A stretch of DNA of 31,203 nt from an uncultured Eubacteriales bacterium (GCA_900546515.1 URDG01000031.1:1-31203), one strand, 5' to 3'; positions 23,128-30,982 are shown, counted from the first letter of the stretch. The notes: generated by a model from the letters alone, not told the origin. Made by a program: numbers and translations.

Positions 23128-24054
23128 ATGGCATTTACCGCTCAGGATGTTAAGACACTCCGTGAGATGACGAACGTCGGCATGATGGACTGCAAGAAGG
23201 CCCTCACCGAGACCGACGGCGATATGGACAAGGCAGTCGAGTGGCTGCGTGAGAAGGGCCTTGCAAAGGCCGCAAAGAAGGCCGGCCGCATTGCTGCCGA
23301 GGGTATGGCCTATGCTGATGTCTGCCCCAAGTGCGGCGTCGGCGCTATCGTCGAGGTCAACTGCGAGACCGACTTCTGCGCAAAGAGCGATCTGTTTGTC
23401 GCATTTGTCAAGGATATCTGCAAGACCGTCATCACCGAGAATCCCGCAGACGTTGACGCTCTTATGAACTGCAAGTACGCAGGCAGCGACCTCACCGTCG
23501 CCGAGACCCTGCCCGAGAAGGTCATGTCCATCGGCGAGAATCTCCAGATCCGCCGTTTCGTCCGCTTCGACAAGAACACCAGCGTCGCATACGTGCACGC
23601 CGGCGGCAAGATCGGCGTTCTCGTCAACCTCGCTGTCGAGGGCGGCATTGACGCCACTGAGATCGGCAAGAACGTTGCGATGCAGATCGCAGCTCTCAAT
23701 CCCCGCTTCTGGGACAAGAGCAATGTGACCGAGGACGTCCTCGCAGAGGAGAAGAAGGTCGCTCTGGCTCTGATGGATCAGGATCCGAAGATGGCCGCAA
23801 AGCCCCAGCAGGTCAAAGAGAAGATCGTTCTGGGCAAGCTCAACAAGTTCTACGAAGAGAACTGCCTGCTCCAGCAGGAGTATGTCAAGGACAATACCAT
23901 GACCGTTGAGAAGTACATCGCCAGCGCCGCAAAGGCACTCGGCGGCTCCGTCAAGTTCGTTGATGCAGTCCGCTTCATGAAGGGCGAGGGCATCGAGAAG
24001 AAGCAGGAGGACTTCGCCGCAGAAGTCGCTGCTCAGATGAACATGGGCAAGTGA
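23128..24054 (+). CDS. tsf: Elongation factor Ts
   Basis: EF-Ts exchanges GDP for GTP on EF-Tu. The 308 residues show the N-terminal UBA-like part (VKTLREMTNVGMMDCKKAL, 8-26) and the core contact VEVNCETDFCAKSD (about 74-87). YVHAGGKIGVLV follows, and the C-terminal module ends with a predicted helix. An oddity is a CPKC pair (residues about 66-69) close to two further Cys in the core motif, which could bind metal. AGGAGG precedes the ATG. It lies 79 bases after rpsB and ends in a strong hairpin. Confidence 0.98.
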   Translation: MAFTAQDVKTLREMTNVGMMDCKKALTETDGDMDKAVEWLREKGLAKAAKKAGRIAAEGMAYADVCPKCGVGAIVEVNCETDFCAKSDLFVAFVKDICKTVITENPADVDALMNCKYAGSDLTVAETLPEKVMSIGENLQIRRFVRFDKNTSVAYVHAGGKIGVLVNLAVEGGIDATEIGKNVAMQIAALNPRFWDKSNVTEDVLAEEKKVALALMDQDPKMAAKPQQVKEKIVLGKLNKFYEENCLLQQEYVKDNTMTVEKYIASAAKALGGSVKFVDAVRFMKGEGIEKKQEDFAAEVAAQMNMGK

Positions 24055-24086
24055 GTTACCCGGAAGAGACAAATCCGTATAATTTC

Positions 24087-24114
24087 GGCGGCCCTACGCT
24101 TGCGTAGGGCCGCC
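24087..24114. terminator. Terminator between tsf and the convergent membrane-protein gene
   Basis: A 13-bp perfect stem, GGCGGCCCTACGC (24087-24099) and GCGTAGGGCCGCC (24102-24114), is followed by ATGTTTATAT. It lies between convergent genes; the tight loop and moderate T-content make it good rather than perfect. Confidence 0.75.
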
Positions 24115-24134
24115 ATGTTTATATCCTATATCTC

Positions 24135-24677
24135 TTATATGTTTTGACTTGGGCGGTTCTTTTTCCGCCGCCGCGCGTGATAAAGCTCGGTGAAGCGGGC
24201 AAGAAGAAAGTCATAGATCACAAAGGTCAGAAGACCCAGCAGAAAAGTCGCGGCTGCGATCCCGGCCGTCGCGGCGGCAAACTCCTCGCGCACCTCGGGC
24301 ATGCCTATGACAAACAGCAGTATCGCGTACATCAGCACCGTGGCCGCGGTGAAGAGCGAGAGCTTGGCCGCCAGACGCAGCAGTCTTGAGCGCAGCTTGT
24401 CGACCGCAGGCTTGAGCAGAGGATAATAACCGAGAAAGCAGTACAGCAGGGCGCACTCCTTGTCGGGACAGAGCAGCAGGCCGAGCACAGCGGCCGAGGC
24501 AAAGCAGCACCAGGCGAAAGTCGCGCTGCACTCTTCACGTACCGGCAGCAGCACGAGCGAGGCAAGCACCACGCACACATATACGAGAAACGACAGCATC
24601 CCGCCCAGACACAGCAGCACCACAGCCAGCGCAGCCATTATGCTGCCCAGCGCCAGTTCCTTTGTCGATCTGCTCAT
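24135..24677 (-). CDS. Small multi-pass membrane protein, function unknown
   Basis: A 180-residue protein with about six hydrophobic segments and a basic C-terminal tail (RRRKKNRPSQ). The N-terminus KELALGSIMAALAVVLLCLGGML resembles a conserved Clostridia family and, more loosely, S-components of ECF vitamin transporters; the assignment is tentative. The ATG at 24677 has GAGGTG about 6 bases upstream. It is monocistronic and divergent from sufC. Confidence 0.7.
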   Translation of the reverse strand: MSRSTKELALGSIMAALAVVLLCLGGMLSFLVYVCVVLASLVLLPVREECSATFAWCCFASAAVLGLLLCPDKECALLYCFLGYYPLLKPAVDKLRSRLLRLAAKLSLFTAATVLMYAILLFVIGMPEVREEFAAATAGIAAATFLLGLLTFVIYDFLLARFTELYHARRRKKNRPSQNI

Positions 24678-24709
24678 ATCAGCACCTCACAGGAGAAAAT
24701 TACGGGATT

Positions 24710-24738
24710 ATTATAGCACTATCTGCCGCGTCAGGCAA
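24710..24738 (-). promoter_or_regulatory. Promoter of the small membrane-protein gene
   Basis: On the minus strand TTGCCT (24733-24738), a 17-base spacer and TATAAT (24710-24715) preceded by TGC, an extended -10. The leader is about 25 bases. Confidence 0.7.
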
Positions 24739-24744
24739 ATCATG

Positions 24745-24773
24745 CTGAAAAAGGCGGCTGAAAGTGGTATAAT
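24745..24773 (+). promoter_or_regulatory. Promoter of sufC-sufB
   Basis: CTGAAA (24745-24750), a 17-base spacer and TATAAT (24768-24773) preceded by TGG, an extended -10. A second TATAAT (24798-24803) downstream could give another start. Confidence 0.65.
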
Positions 24774-24810
24774 AATAAAATGGTATTAATAAAGTAGTAT
24801 AATAATATAG
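24765..24810 (+). repeat. Imperfect AT-rich tandem repeat across the sufC promoter
   Basis: Three related units of 14-16 bases: TGGTATAATAATAAAA (24765-24780), TGGTATTAATAAAG (24781-24794) and TAGTATAATAATATAG (24795-24810). Units 1 and 3 each contain a TATAAT. It looks like duplication of the -10 region; a binding site is possible. Confidence 0.5.
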
Positions 24811-24838
24811 AATACAAAACAGGAGAGGACAGAGAGAA

Positions 24839-25585
24839 ATGCTTGAACTAAGAAATGTATGCTTCGACGTTCCGGCGGAGGAGAGATCAAAGGAGATAAT
24901 CAAGGACGTCAGCCTGACGATACCGGACGGCGAATTCGTCGTTGTCACCGGCCCGAACGGCGGCGGCAAATCCACGCTGGCGAGACTTATCATGGGCATA
25001 GAGAAGCCCAGCTCCGGCTCGATAATCCTTGACGGACAGGACATCACCGGACTCGGCGTGACTGAGCGCGCCAACATGGGCATAAGCTTTGCGCTCCAGC
25101 AGCCTGTGCGCTTCAAAGGTATACGTGTGGTGGATCTGCTTCGCCTTGCAGCGAAAAAGCAGCTATCGATAGGGGAGGCCTGTGAATACCTGTCGGCTGT
25201 CGGCCTCTGCGCGAGGGATTATATCGAGCGCGAGGTGAACGCGAGCCTTTCCGGCGGTGAGCTCAAGCGTATAGAGATCGCAACGGTGCTTGCGCGCGGC
25301 ACAAAGCTGTCCGTGTTCGACGAGCCCGAGGCCGGCATAGACCTGTGGAGCTTCCAGAGCCTGATACAGGTGTTTGAAAACATGCAGAAGCGCACCCACG
25401 GCTCCATACTCATAATCTCCCATCAGGAGCGTATACTGGAGATCGCGGACGAGATCATACTCATTGCGGACGGCAGAGTGAAGGATCAGGGCAGGAAGGA
25501 CGAGATACTTCCCGAGCTGCTCAAAACCACGGTGCCTGTCACCTGCAACAGGATCATGGAAGGAGGACGCAGCAATGCTGACTGA
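24839..25585 (+). CDS. sufC: Fe-S cluster assembly ATPase SufC
   Basis: SufC is the soluble ABC-type ATPase of the SUF Fe-S cluster scaffold. The 248 residues contain Walker A GPNGGGKST (38-46), a Q-loop in FALQQPVRF, the signature SLSGGELKR (137-145), Walker B TKLSVFDEPEAGID (155-168) and the H-loop in ISHQ. AGAGAGAA precedes the ATG. The end overlaps sufB by 11 bases, so coupled translation is likely. No sufS, sufU or sufD lies here; the pair matches the minimal SufCB layout described for many anaerobes. Confidence 0.94.
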   Translation: MLELRNVCFDVPAEERSKEIIKDVSLTIPDGEFVVVTGPNGGGKSTLARLIMGIEKPSSGSIILDGQDITGLGVTERANMGISFALQQPVRFKGIRVVDLLRLAAKKQLSIGEACEYLSAVGLCARDYIEREVNASLSGGELKRIEIATVLARGTKLSVFDEPEAGIDLWSFQSLIQVFENMQKRTHGSILIISHQERILEIADEIILIADGRVKDQGRKDEILPELLKTTVPVTCNRIMEGGRSNAD

Positions 25586-26495
25586 GATACAAAAGCAGCT
25601 TCTGGCCGAGATCGCCGACCTGCACAAGGTGCCGGAGGGAGCCTACAATATCCGTGCAAACGGCACGTCTGCCGGGCGCAGCTCCACGGCAAACATTGAG
25701 ATCACCTCGAAAGAGGATAAGCCGGGCATCGACATACGCATAAAGCCCGGAACGAAGAACGAGAGCGTCCACATCCCGGTCGTCGTGAGCGAGAGCGGAT
25801 TGAAGGACGTCGTATACAACGACTTCTTCGTCGGCGACGATGCGGACGTCGTGATAGTCGCCGGCTGCGGCATCAATAACTGCGGCAGTCAGGACTCCGA
25901 CCATGACGGCGTGCACCGCTTTTTCATCGGTAAGAACGCGCGTGTAAAGTACGTAGAGAAGCATTACGGCGAGGGCGAGGGCACAGGCAAGCGCATCCTC
26001 AACCCGACCACCGAGGTCAATATCGGCGAGGGCAGCTATGTGGAGATGGAGATGGTGCAGATCAAGGGCGTCGACTCCACCGTGAGACTGACCACCGCCA
26101 AGCTTGACGCGGGGGCAAAGCTCGTCGTGCGCGAGCGCCTGATGACCCACGGCGAGCAGCATGCGCAGAGCAGCTACACCATCGAGCTCAACGGCGACGG
26201 CAGCAGCGCGGATGTTGTTTCACGCTCCGTGGCGAGGGAGCGGAGCTATCAGCACTACTGCTCGCGCATTGTCGGCAACGCGGCCTGCTCCGGCCATACC
26301 GAGTGCGACGCGATAATCATGGACACGGCAAAGGTGCTCGCAGTGCCTGAGCTGGAGGCGAACAACATAGACGCCGCGCTCATCCACGAGGCAGCCATAG
26401 GCAAGATCGCCGGCGACCAGATCATAAAGCTCATGACGCTCGGCCTGACCGAGGCCGAGGCGGAGGAGCAGATAGTCAACGGCTTCCTCAGATAA
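25575..26495 (+). CDS. sufB: SufBD-domain scaffold protein of a minimal SUF (SufB-like)
   Basis: A 306-residue SufBD beta-helix protein, shorter than E. coli SufB (about 495), lacking the long N-terminal part, as in the minimal SUF forms. The C-terminal core keeps the functional residues: C244 in HTECDAIIMD (position of SufB Cys405) and H271/E272 in LIHEAAIGK (SufB Glu434 region). The end LGLTEAEAEEQIVNGFL is the typical SufBD C-terminal helix. Further Cys at 98, 103 and 238 may bind clusters. GGAGG is upstream of the ATG, inside sufC. With SufC alone it probably forms the whole scaffold. Confidence 0.92.
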   Translation: MLTEIQKQLLAEIADLHKVPEGAYNIRANGTSAGRSSTANIEITSKEDKPGIDIRIKPGTKNESVHIPVVVSESGLKDVVYNDFFVGDDADVVIVAGCGINNCGSQDSDHDGVHRFFIGKNARVKYVEKHYGEGEGTGKRILNPTTEVNIGEGSYVEMEMVQIKGVDSTVRLTTAKLDAGAKLVVRERLMTHGEQHAQSSYTIELNGDGSSADVVSRSVARERSYQHYCSRIVGNAACSGHTECDAIIMDTAKVLAVPELEANNIDAALIHEAAIGKIAGDQIIKLMTLGLTEAEAEEQIVNGFLR

Positions 26496-26509
26496 TATCA
26501 TAGAACACC

Positions 26510-26539
26510 CGGCCCGGACTTGTTCAAGAGTCCGGGCCG
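26510..26539 (+). terminator. Terminator after sufB
   Basis: An 11-bp perfect stem, CGGCCCGGACT (26510-26520) and AGTCCGGGCCG (26529-26539), with an 8-base loop, is followed by TTGTCTTAAC. Confidence 0.85.
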
Positions 26540-26544
26540 TTGTC

Positions 26545-26569
26545 TTAACATCTTAACAAAAAGTTAACG
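26545..26569 (+). repeat. TTAACA-type boxes upstream of the GH13 gene
   Basis: TTAACA occurs at 26545-26550 and 26553-26558, and TTAACG at 26564-26569. The last two are 11 bases apart and together also read as an inverted repeat TTAAC-AAAAA-GTTAA. They lie about 50 bases upstream of the -35. They resemble Pho-box-like half-sites and the repeat before kimA; the regulator is unknown. Confidence 0.4.
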
Positions 26570-26620
26570 GAAAATATACCTGGGTCTGCATTTTTCGCGC
26601 AGCTTCGCGGAAACGCTGTA

Positions 26621-26648
26621 TTGAAAAAAATCCTGTCTGTGTTACAAT
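26621..26648 (+). promoter_or_regulatory. Promoter of the GH13 gene
   Basis: TTGAAA (26621-26626), a 16-base spacer and TACAAT (26643-26648). The leader of about 90 bases contains the AAAGCATATAAAGCA motif but no clear riboswitch. Confidence 0.7.
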
Positions 26649-26716
26649 AATGGCACCGCCGCGCATGCTCCTGCCGTACCTTTCGGCGGGAAAACAGACG
26701 TCCGGCGGAGGCATAA

Positions 26717-26731
26717 AAAGCATATAAAGCA
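26717..26731 (+). repeat. AAAGCATATAAAGCA motif, copy 2
   Basis: Identical to the copy at 22048-22062. Here it is in the GH13 gene leader, directly before the AAGGAGGAG ribosome binding site. Confidence 0.5.
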
Positions 26732-26744
26732 AGGAGGAGACCGT

Positions 26745-28031
26745 ATGGCAGTCGACACCGATAACAGATTGCAGAATCAGGTTATATATTCAGTCTATGT
26801 CAGGAACCACACTCCGGAGGGGACATTTCTCTCCGTTATTCCGGACCTTGACCGCATCAAGGCGCTCGGCACGGATATAGTCTGGTTTATGCCGATCCAC
26901 CCCATCGGCGAGAAAGGAAAGAAAGGCAGTCTCGGCTGCCCGTATGCAAACCGCGACTACCGCACCGTTAACCCGGAATACGGCACGATGGAGGACTTCA
27001 AGAAGCTTGTCGGAGAGATCCATGCGCGCGGCATGAAGTGCATGATAGACGTCGTGTATAATCACACCTCGCCCGATTCCGTGCTCTACAGCGAGCACCC
27101 GGAGTATTTCTACCATGACGCGGACGGAAAGCCCGGCAACAAGATAGGCGACTGGTCGGATGTGATCGACCTTGACTACAATAACCGCGGCCTGTGGGAT
27201 TATCAGATAGAATCCCTGTGCATGTGGGCGGAGATAGTGGACGGCTTCCGCTGCGATGTGGCCTCGTTCGTGCCGCTGGAGTTCTGGGAAATGGCACGTC
27301 AGGCGGTAAAGAAGGTGCGTCCCGGCTGCATCTGGCTGGCGGAGACCGTGCATCTCGGCTTCGGCTGCCTTGCCCGTCGCCGCGGCATATATTCCATGCT
27401 TGATTACGATGCGTATTCCGCGTTCGACATTGAATATGACTACGATGTGCGCAAGGCCTTTGACGACTACCTCGAGGGCAGCAGCCGGCTGAGCCATTTT
27501 CTCGACCTGCTCAATTTCCAGGAGGGCATGTATCCCGCAAATTACAACAAGCTCCGCGCACTTGAAAACCACGATCAGCCGCGCATATGCTCGTTCGTAA
27601 AGGATGAGAAGGCGCTTGTGAACTACACTGCGTTCCTCTACTTCCTCAAGGGGACGACGCTCATCTATGCCGGTCAGGAATTTGAAAACGACAACCGGCC
27701 CAGCCTTTTTGAAAAGGAGCCGATAAACCGCGCTTCGGGCCGTGATCTGAGCGGGCTGATGCGCAGGCTCTATGAGATAAAGCAGGACTTCGGCAGTGAG
27801 GACTATTTCTCCGCGTCTGCCGACGACGGGCATGATATTGCCGTGCTTGAGCGCGGCGGGAACGGCCGGCGCTTTATCGGCGTGTTCAGCCTCCGCGGCG
27901 AGAGTGCGGACGTATCTGTAGGCGTACCTTACGGGCGCTACAAAAACCTCATCGACGGCAGCCCGGTGAACATCAGGTACGGCAAGCTCCGCTGCTCCGG
28001 TGAGCCGGTTATCATCGAGGTAAAGGAATAA
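26745..28031 (+). CDS. Cytoplasmic GH13 alpha-amylase-family enzyme
   Basis: A 428-residue glycoside hydrolase family 13 protein without a signal peptide, so it probably acts on oligosaccharides inside the cell. The TIM barrel carries the conserved regions: DVVYNH (102-107), GFRCDVAS (167-174, nucleophile D171), WLAETVHL (197-204, acid/base E200) and ENHDQPR (274-280, D277). After the barrel is a short C-terminal beta domain (about 350-428). The variant NHD is typical of GH13 enzymes of the amylase/oligoglucosidase type, but substrate and hydrolase-versus-transferase activity cannot be told. AAGGAGGAG precedes the ATG. It is a single-gene unit. Confidence 0.9.
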   Translation: MAVDTDNRLQNQVIYSVYVRNHTPEGTFLSVIPDLDRIKALGTDIVWFMPIHPIGEKGKKGSLGCPYANRDYRTVNPEYGTMEDFKKLVGEIHARGMKCMIDVVYNHTSPDSVLYSEHPEYFYHDADGKPGNKIGDWSDVIDLDYNNRGLWDYQIESLCMWAEIVDGFRCDVASFVPLEFWEMARQAVKKVRPGCIWLAETVHLGFGCLARRRGIYSMLDYDAYSAFDIEYDYDVRKAFDDYLEGSSRLSHFLDLLNFQEGMYPANYNKLRALENHDQPRICSFVKDEKALVNYTAFLYFLKGTTLIYAGQEFENDNRPSLFEKEPINRASGRDLSGLMRRLYEIKQDFGSEDYFSASADDGHDIAVLERGGNGRRFIGVFSLRGESADVSVGVPYGRYKNLIDGSPVNIRYGKLRCSGEPVIIEVKE

Positions 28032-28041
28032 AAAAGCATTA

Positions 28042-28053
28042 AAAGCATATAAA
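28042..28053 (+). repeat. AAAGCATATAAA motif, copy 3 (shortened)
   Basis: A 12-base match to the motif at 22048 and 26717, between the GH13 stop and its terminator. A nearby variant AAAGCATTAAAAG precedes it. Confidence 0.4.
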
Positions 28054-28057
28054 AAAG

Positions 28058-28096
28058 CCGGGAGTCCGCAGCTGCGGGCTCCCGGTCAATTTTTTT
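28058..28096. terminator. Bidirectional terminator between the GH13 and acyl-CoA ligase genes
   Basis: A near-perfect stem (28058-28085): CCGGGAG/CTCCCGG outside and CCGCA/TGCGG inside. On the plus side it is followed by TCAATTTTTTTG and on the minus side by CTTTTTTATA, so it can stop both convergent transcripts. Confidence 0.92.
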
Positions 28097-28109
28097 GAAT
28101 TTACGGATA

Positions 28110-29882
28110 TTACTTCTTTGCCTTGCCGGCGGACTCTTCCGCGGCTTCGGCGGCCTTGGCGTCCTCCTCGGCCTTGATCCTTGCAAGCTCCTCTTCCTCA
28201 AGCACGCGGTACGCGACCTTGCCGACGAGCGTCTTGGGCATGTCGTCGCGGAACTCTATGTCGTAGGGCATGGCGTACTTGGCGATGTTCTTGCGGCAGT
28301 AATCCATCAGCTCGGCCTTTGTCTTGGCGTTGGGCTCAACGTCGGGGGAGAGCTTCACGAAAGCCTTGACCTTCTGCATCTTGTAGGAGTCGGGCACACC
28401 GATAACGCAGCTCATCTGTACATAATCATGCGCGTCGAGGATGTTCTCGATCTGACCGGGATAGACATTGTAGCCGGAGGAGATTATCATGCGCTTTGCA
28501 CGGCCCTTGAAATAGATGAAGCCCTGATCGTCCATCGTGCCGAGGTCGCCGGTGTAGACCCATGTCAGGCCGTCAGCGTGGCGGCGGAGGGTCTGCGCGG
28601 TCTCTTCGGGATGGTTCATGTATTCCTTCATGACGGTGGGACCGGCAAGCAGGATCTCGCCCTCTTCACCGTAGGGCAGTTCCCTGTCGGTGCCGGGCTC
28701 GACTATCTTTATATAGGTATCGGGGAAGGGCAGGCCGATGCTGCCTTCCTTGAACATGTGCGGCGGGGTCAGGCAGCAGGCCGTGACGGTCTCCGTCGTG
28801 CCGTAGCCCTCGCGCACCTGTATGGTGGCGTGGTGGTCGTAAAGGAATTTGTCGAACTTCTTTTTCAGCTCAACGGACAGTGAGTCGCCGCCGGAGAACA
28901 CGCCCTTGAGGCAGCTGAGATCGGCGCCTTCCATTGAAGGCAGGCGCAGCAGCGCTTCGTAAAGCGTCGGCACACCGGCGATGAAGTTGCAGCGGTACTT
29001 GACTATCTGCTTTGCGTAGCTCTTGGCGGTAAAGCGCGGGATGAGTATGCAGCGGCCGCCCTGAGAGAGCATCGTATGTATGCACACGCCGAGACCGAAG
29101 CCGTGGAACAGCGGCATTGCGGCGAGCATCCTGTCGCCGGGGCGGAACATCGGGTTTGCCGCAATGACCTGCTGGCCGAGGGCATTGAAGTTTCTGTTCG
29201 TGAGGACTATGCCCTTGGTGGTGCCGGTGGTGCCGCCGGAATAAAGGATGACGGCGGGGTCGCTGCCATGGCGCTCGACATTGTAGTTATAGAAGCAGGC
29301 GTTGCTGAGCTTGAGAAAATCACGCCAGCGGATGACGGGGGCGTCGACGGGGATCTTCTTGATCTTGCGTCCCTCGGTGAGCATGTACCCGGCGCGTATC
29401 GGGCGGGACAGCGCATCCTTGACGCTGGCAATGATGATATTGACGACCTTGGTGTTCTGACGGATGTGCTCGAACTTGTGATAGAACTGGTCGAGCGTGA
29501 TCGCGGTGACGCTCTCAGACTCGTTGAGATAAAACTCTATCTCTTTCTCGGCGGAGAGCGGGTGTATCATGTTCGCAATGCCGCCGACGAGGTTGACGGC
29601 GTAGAACATGTAGATGGCCTGCGGACAGTTGGGCATTGCGATGGTGACCTTGTCGCCCTCGCGCACGCCGATGGTCTTGAGCGCCTTTGCGCAGCGCTCT
29701 ATCTCCTTGACCATTTCCCTGTATGTAGTGGACTTGCCCATGAAATCAAACGCGATGTTGTTGGGGTACTGGTCGGCGATCTTTGCAACGGCCTCAAACA
29801 TGGAGCCGTCAAAGTAATCAAGATGCATGGGAACTTCGCCTACGTAGTCCTTCCATGGCGTTCTTGCGGTTATTTCGCTCAT
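28110..29882 (-). CDS. AMP-forming acyl-CoA ligase (long-chain fatty acid-CoA ligase type)
   Basis: A 590-residue ANL-superfamily enzyme that activates a carboxylic acid with ATP and CoA. Core motifs are complete: YSGGTTGTTKG (214-224), EGYGTTE (358-364), YTGDLG (443-448), the hinge region FKGRAKRM (458-465) and PKTLVGKV with the catalytic lysine K555. The size and pattern fit fatty-acyl or aromatic-acyl ligases; the substrate is not clear. An Ala/Glu/Lys-rich tail (562-590) is unusual. It has GGAGG 9 bases upstream, 14 bases after the E2-like gene, so they form an operon. The C-terminal tail may mediate partner binding. Confidence 0.93.
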   Translation of the reverse strand: MSEITARTPWKDYVGEVPMHLDYFDGSMFEAVAKIADQYPNNIAFDFMGKSTTYREMVKEIERCAKALKTIGVREGDKVTIAMPNCPQAIYMFYAVNLVGGIANMIHPLSAEKEIEFYLNESESVTAITLDQFYHKFEHIRQNTKVVNIIIASVKDALSRPIRAGYMLTEGRKIKKIPVDAPVIRWRDFLKLSNACFYNYNVERHGSDPAVILYSGGTTGTTKGIVLTNRNFNALGQQVIAANPMFRPGDRMLAAMPLFHGFGLGVCIHTMLSQGGRCILIPRFTAKSYAKQIVKYRCNFIAGVPTLYEALLRLPSMEGADLSCLKGVFSGGDSLSVELKKKFDKFLYDHHATIQVREGYGTTETVTACCLTPPHMFKEGSIGLPFPDTYIKIVEPGTDRELPYGEEGEILLAGPTVMKEYMNHPEETAQTLRRHADGLTWVYTGDLGTMDDQGFIYFKGRAKRMIISSGYNVYPGQIENILDAHDYVQMSCVIGVPDSYKMQKVKAFVKLSPDVEPNAKTKAELMDYCRKNIAKYAMPYDIEFRDDMPKTLVGKVAYRVLEEEELARIKAEEDAKAAEAAEESAGKAKK

Positions 29883-29896
29883 TTGGATGTTCCTCC

Positions 29897-30787
29897 TTAC
29901 TTGTACTCAAAGCCGCTCGGCTCGCTCAGCGGCTGGTCAAGAAGCTCGGGATGCTCGAATATATACTTGACGAGTTTGAGACTGCGGGCAAAATAGAAGC
30001 CGTCGCCGATGCGCTCATCGAGCGTTGCGCCGATGTCCACGACGTCGCGGATCTGCTTTGTGCCGTCGGGCATGAGCACTTCCGCCTTGCGGAGAGTGCC
30101 GAGCGTGACCATGATGCTGTTGGTGCCGTAGTTGTTGAGATGGTGGTATACCGCGGGGGCCTGAATACTCCCGAGGTTGCTGACGAGAATAGTGGAATAA
30201 TTGGTGTCGCCCTCGGTCAGGGCCTTGGGGACGAGCCCCCAGAAGTCGAGCCAGCGCACGATGCGCAGCGCGAGCATCAGGAGCAGGCGCGGCATACGCG
30301 CAAAGGCGTCGATGGCGGAGTCGATGCCGCCGGTAGAGTGGTCGCTCTTGCGGGTCTCATTGACGTCGCCGACGATGTGGCGGCTGACGGAATCGAGCGT
30401 GTCTTCGTCTCTGGCCTTGACAGTCAGCAGGGATTCCTCCGCGCCGTCGGCAAACTTGCGCTTGCAGACGAAGCTGAGCGTGATGTCGTACCGCTCATAG
30501 GTGCGGCGGCCGGAGATATAGCGGTTCATCAGCGGACGTTCCTTGACCATGCGTGCAAGGCAGACTATAAAAGCGTGAAACACGGTCGTCTTATATTCGG
30601 GATGCTCTGCGTTTTTCTTTTCAAGGAACTTTACAAGCTCGGTCGCGTCAAAGGTATCACTGAGGTATACTTCGCTGTCGGTACGGTTCGGCATGATGTT
30701 CATCATGACAGCCTGCAGGCCGGTAATATCGCGTACCCAGCGCGCGTCGCGCCTGTCGCCCCAGCGGCGTTTTCTCTCTTCGCTCAT
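29897..30787 (-). CDS. 2-oxoacid dehydrogenase E2-like (CoA-dependent acyltransferase fold) protein with substituted catalytic His
   Basis: A 296-residue protein with the chloramphenicol acetyltransferase/E2 catalytic-domain fold: MSEERKRRW start, LMNRYISGRR (86-95), ILVSNLGSIQAP (200-211) and the C-terminal DERIGDGFYFARSL (257-270). In E2 enzymes the last motif is DHRVVDG with the catalytic His; here E258 sits at that position, while D262-G263 are kept. It has no lipoyl domain and carries a hydrophobic Trp-rich segment (about 168-188). ATG at 30787 has AGGAGG 7 bases upstream. It is the first gene of an operon with the acyl-CoA ligase, so a role in acyl transfer is plausible but unproven. 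Confidence 0.8.
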   Translation of the reverse strand: MSEERKRRWGDRRDARWVRDITGLQAVMMNIMPNRTDSEVYLSDTFDATELVKFLEKKNAEHPEYKTTVFHAFIVCLARMVKERPLMNRYISGRRTYERYDITLSFVCKRKFADGAEESLLTVKARDEDTLDSVSRHIVGDVNETRKSDHSTGGIDSAIDAFARMPRLLLMLALRIVRWLDFWGLVPKALTEGDTNYSTILVSNLGSIQAPAVYHHLNNYGTNSIMVTLGTLRKAEVLMPDGTKQIRDVVDIGATLDERIGDGFYFARSLKLVKYIFEHPELLDQPLSEPSGFEYK

Positions 30788-30861
30788 TATTTTTCCTCCT
30801 GTGGCATGCTTTGCCGGATATCTCTTTTTCAATCAAATTCTCTCTGAAAAACCCAAGTTGG

Positions 30862-30890
30862 ATTCTACGTCCTGAAGCCCTAAAAAGCAA
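30862..30890 (-). promoter_or_regulatory. Promoter of the E2-like/acyl-CoA ligase operon
   Basis: On the minus strand TTGCTT (30885-30890), a 17-base spacer and TAGAAT (30862-30867). The 301-base gap at 30788-31088 holds this promoter and the opposing one below; between them (about 30891-30960) is AT-rich sequence with no clear site. Confidence 0.6.
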
Positions 30891-30982
30891 GACTTATTTA
30901 AAAATTTTGTATTAATCTTTGTATACTATTAGTAGAGTTGGGCAAAAAGGCCGCTTTGCATAAAAGATTTAGGGGGTGCAGA

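Noticed and set aside
26607..26620. Catabolite-responsive cre site before the GH13 gene (GGAAACGCTG)
   Set aside because: The central GAAACGCT fits, but the outer TG and CA bases of the cre consensus are missing.
30891..30960. FapR-like fatty acid regulator site near GTATACTATTAGTAG
   Set aside because: The match to the TTAGTACC-type palindrome is partial and not placed over either promoter.
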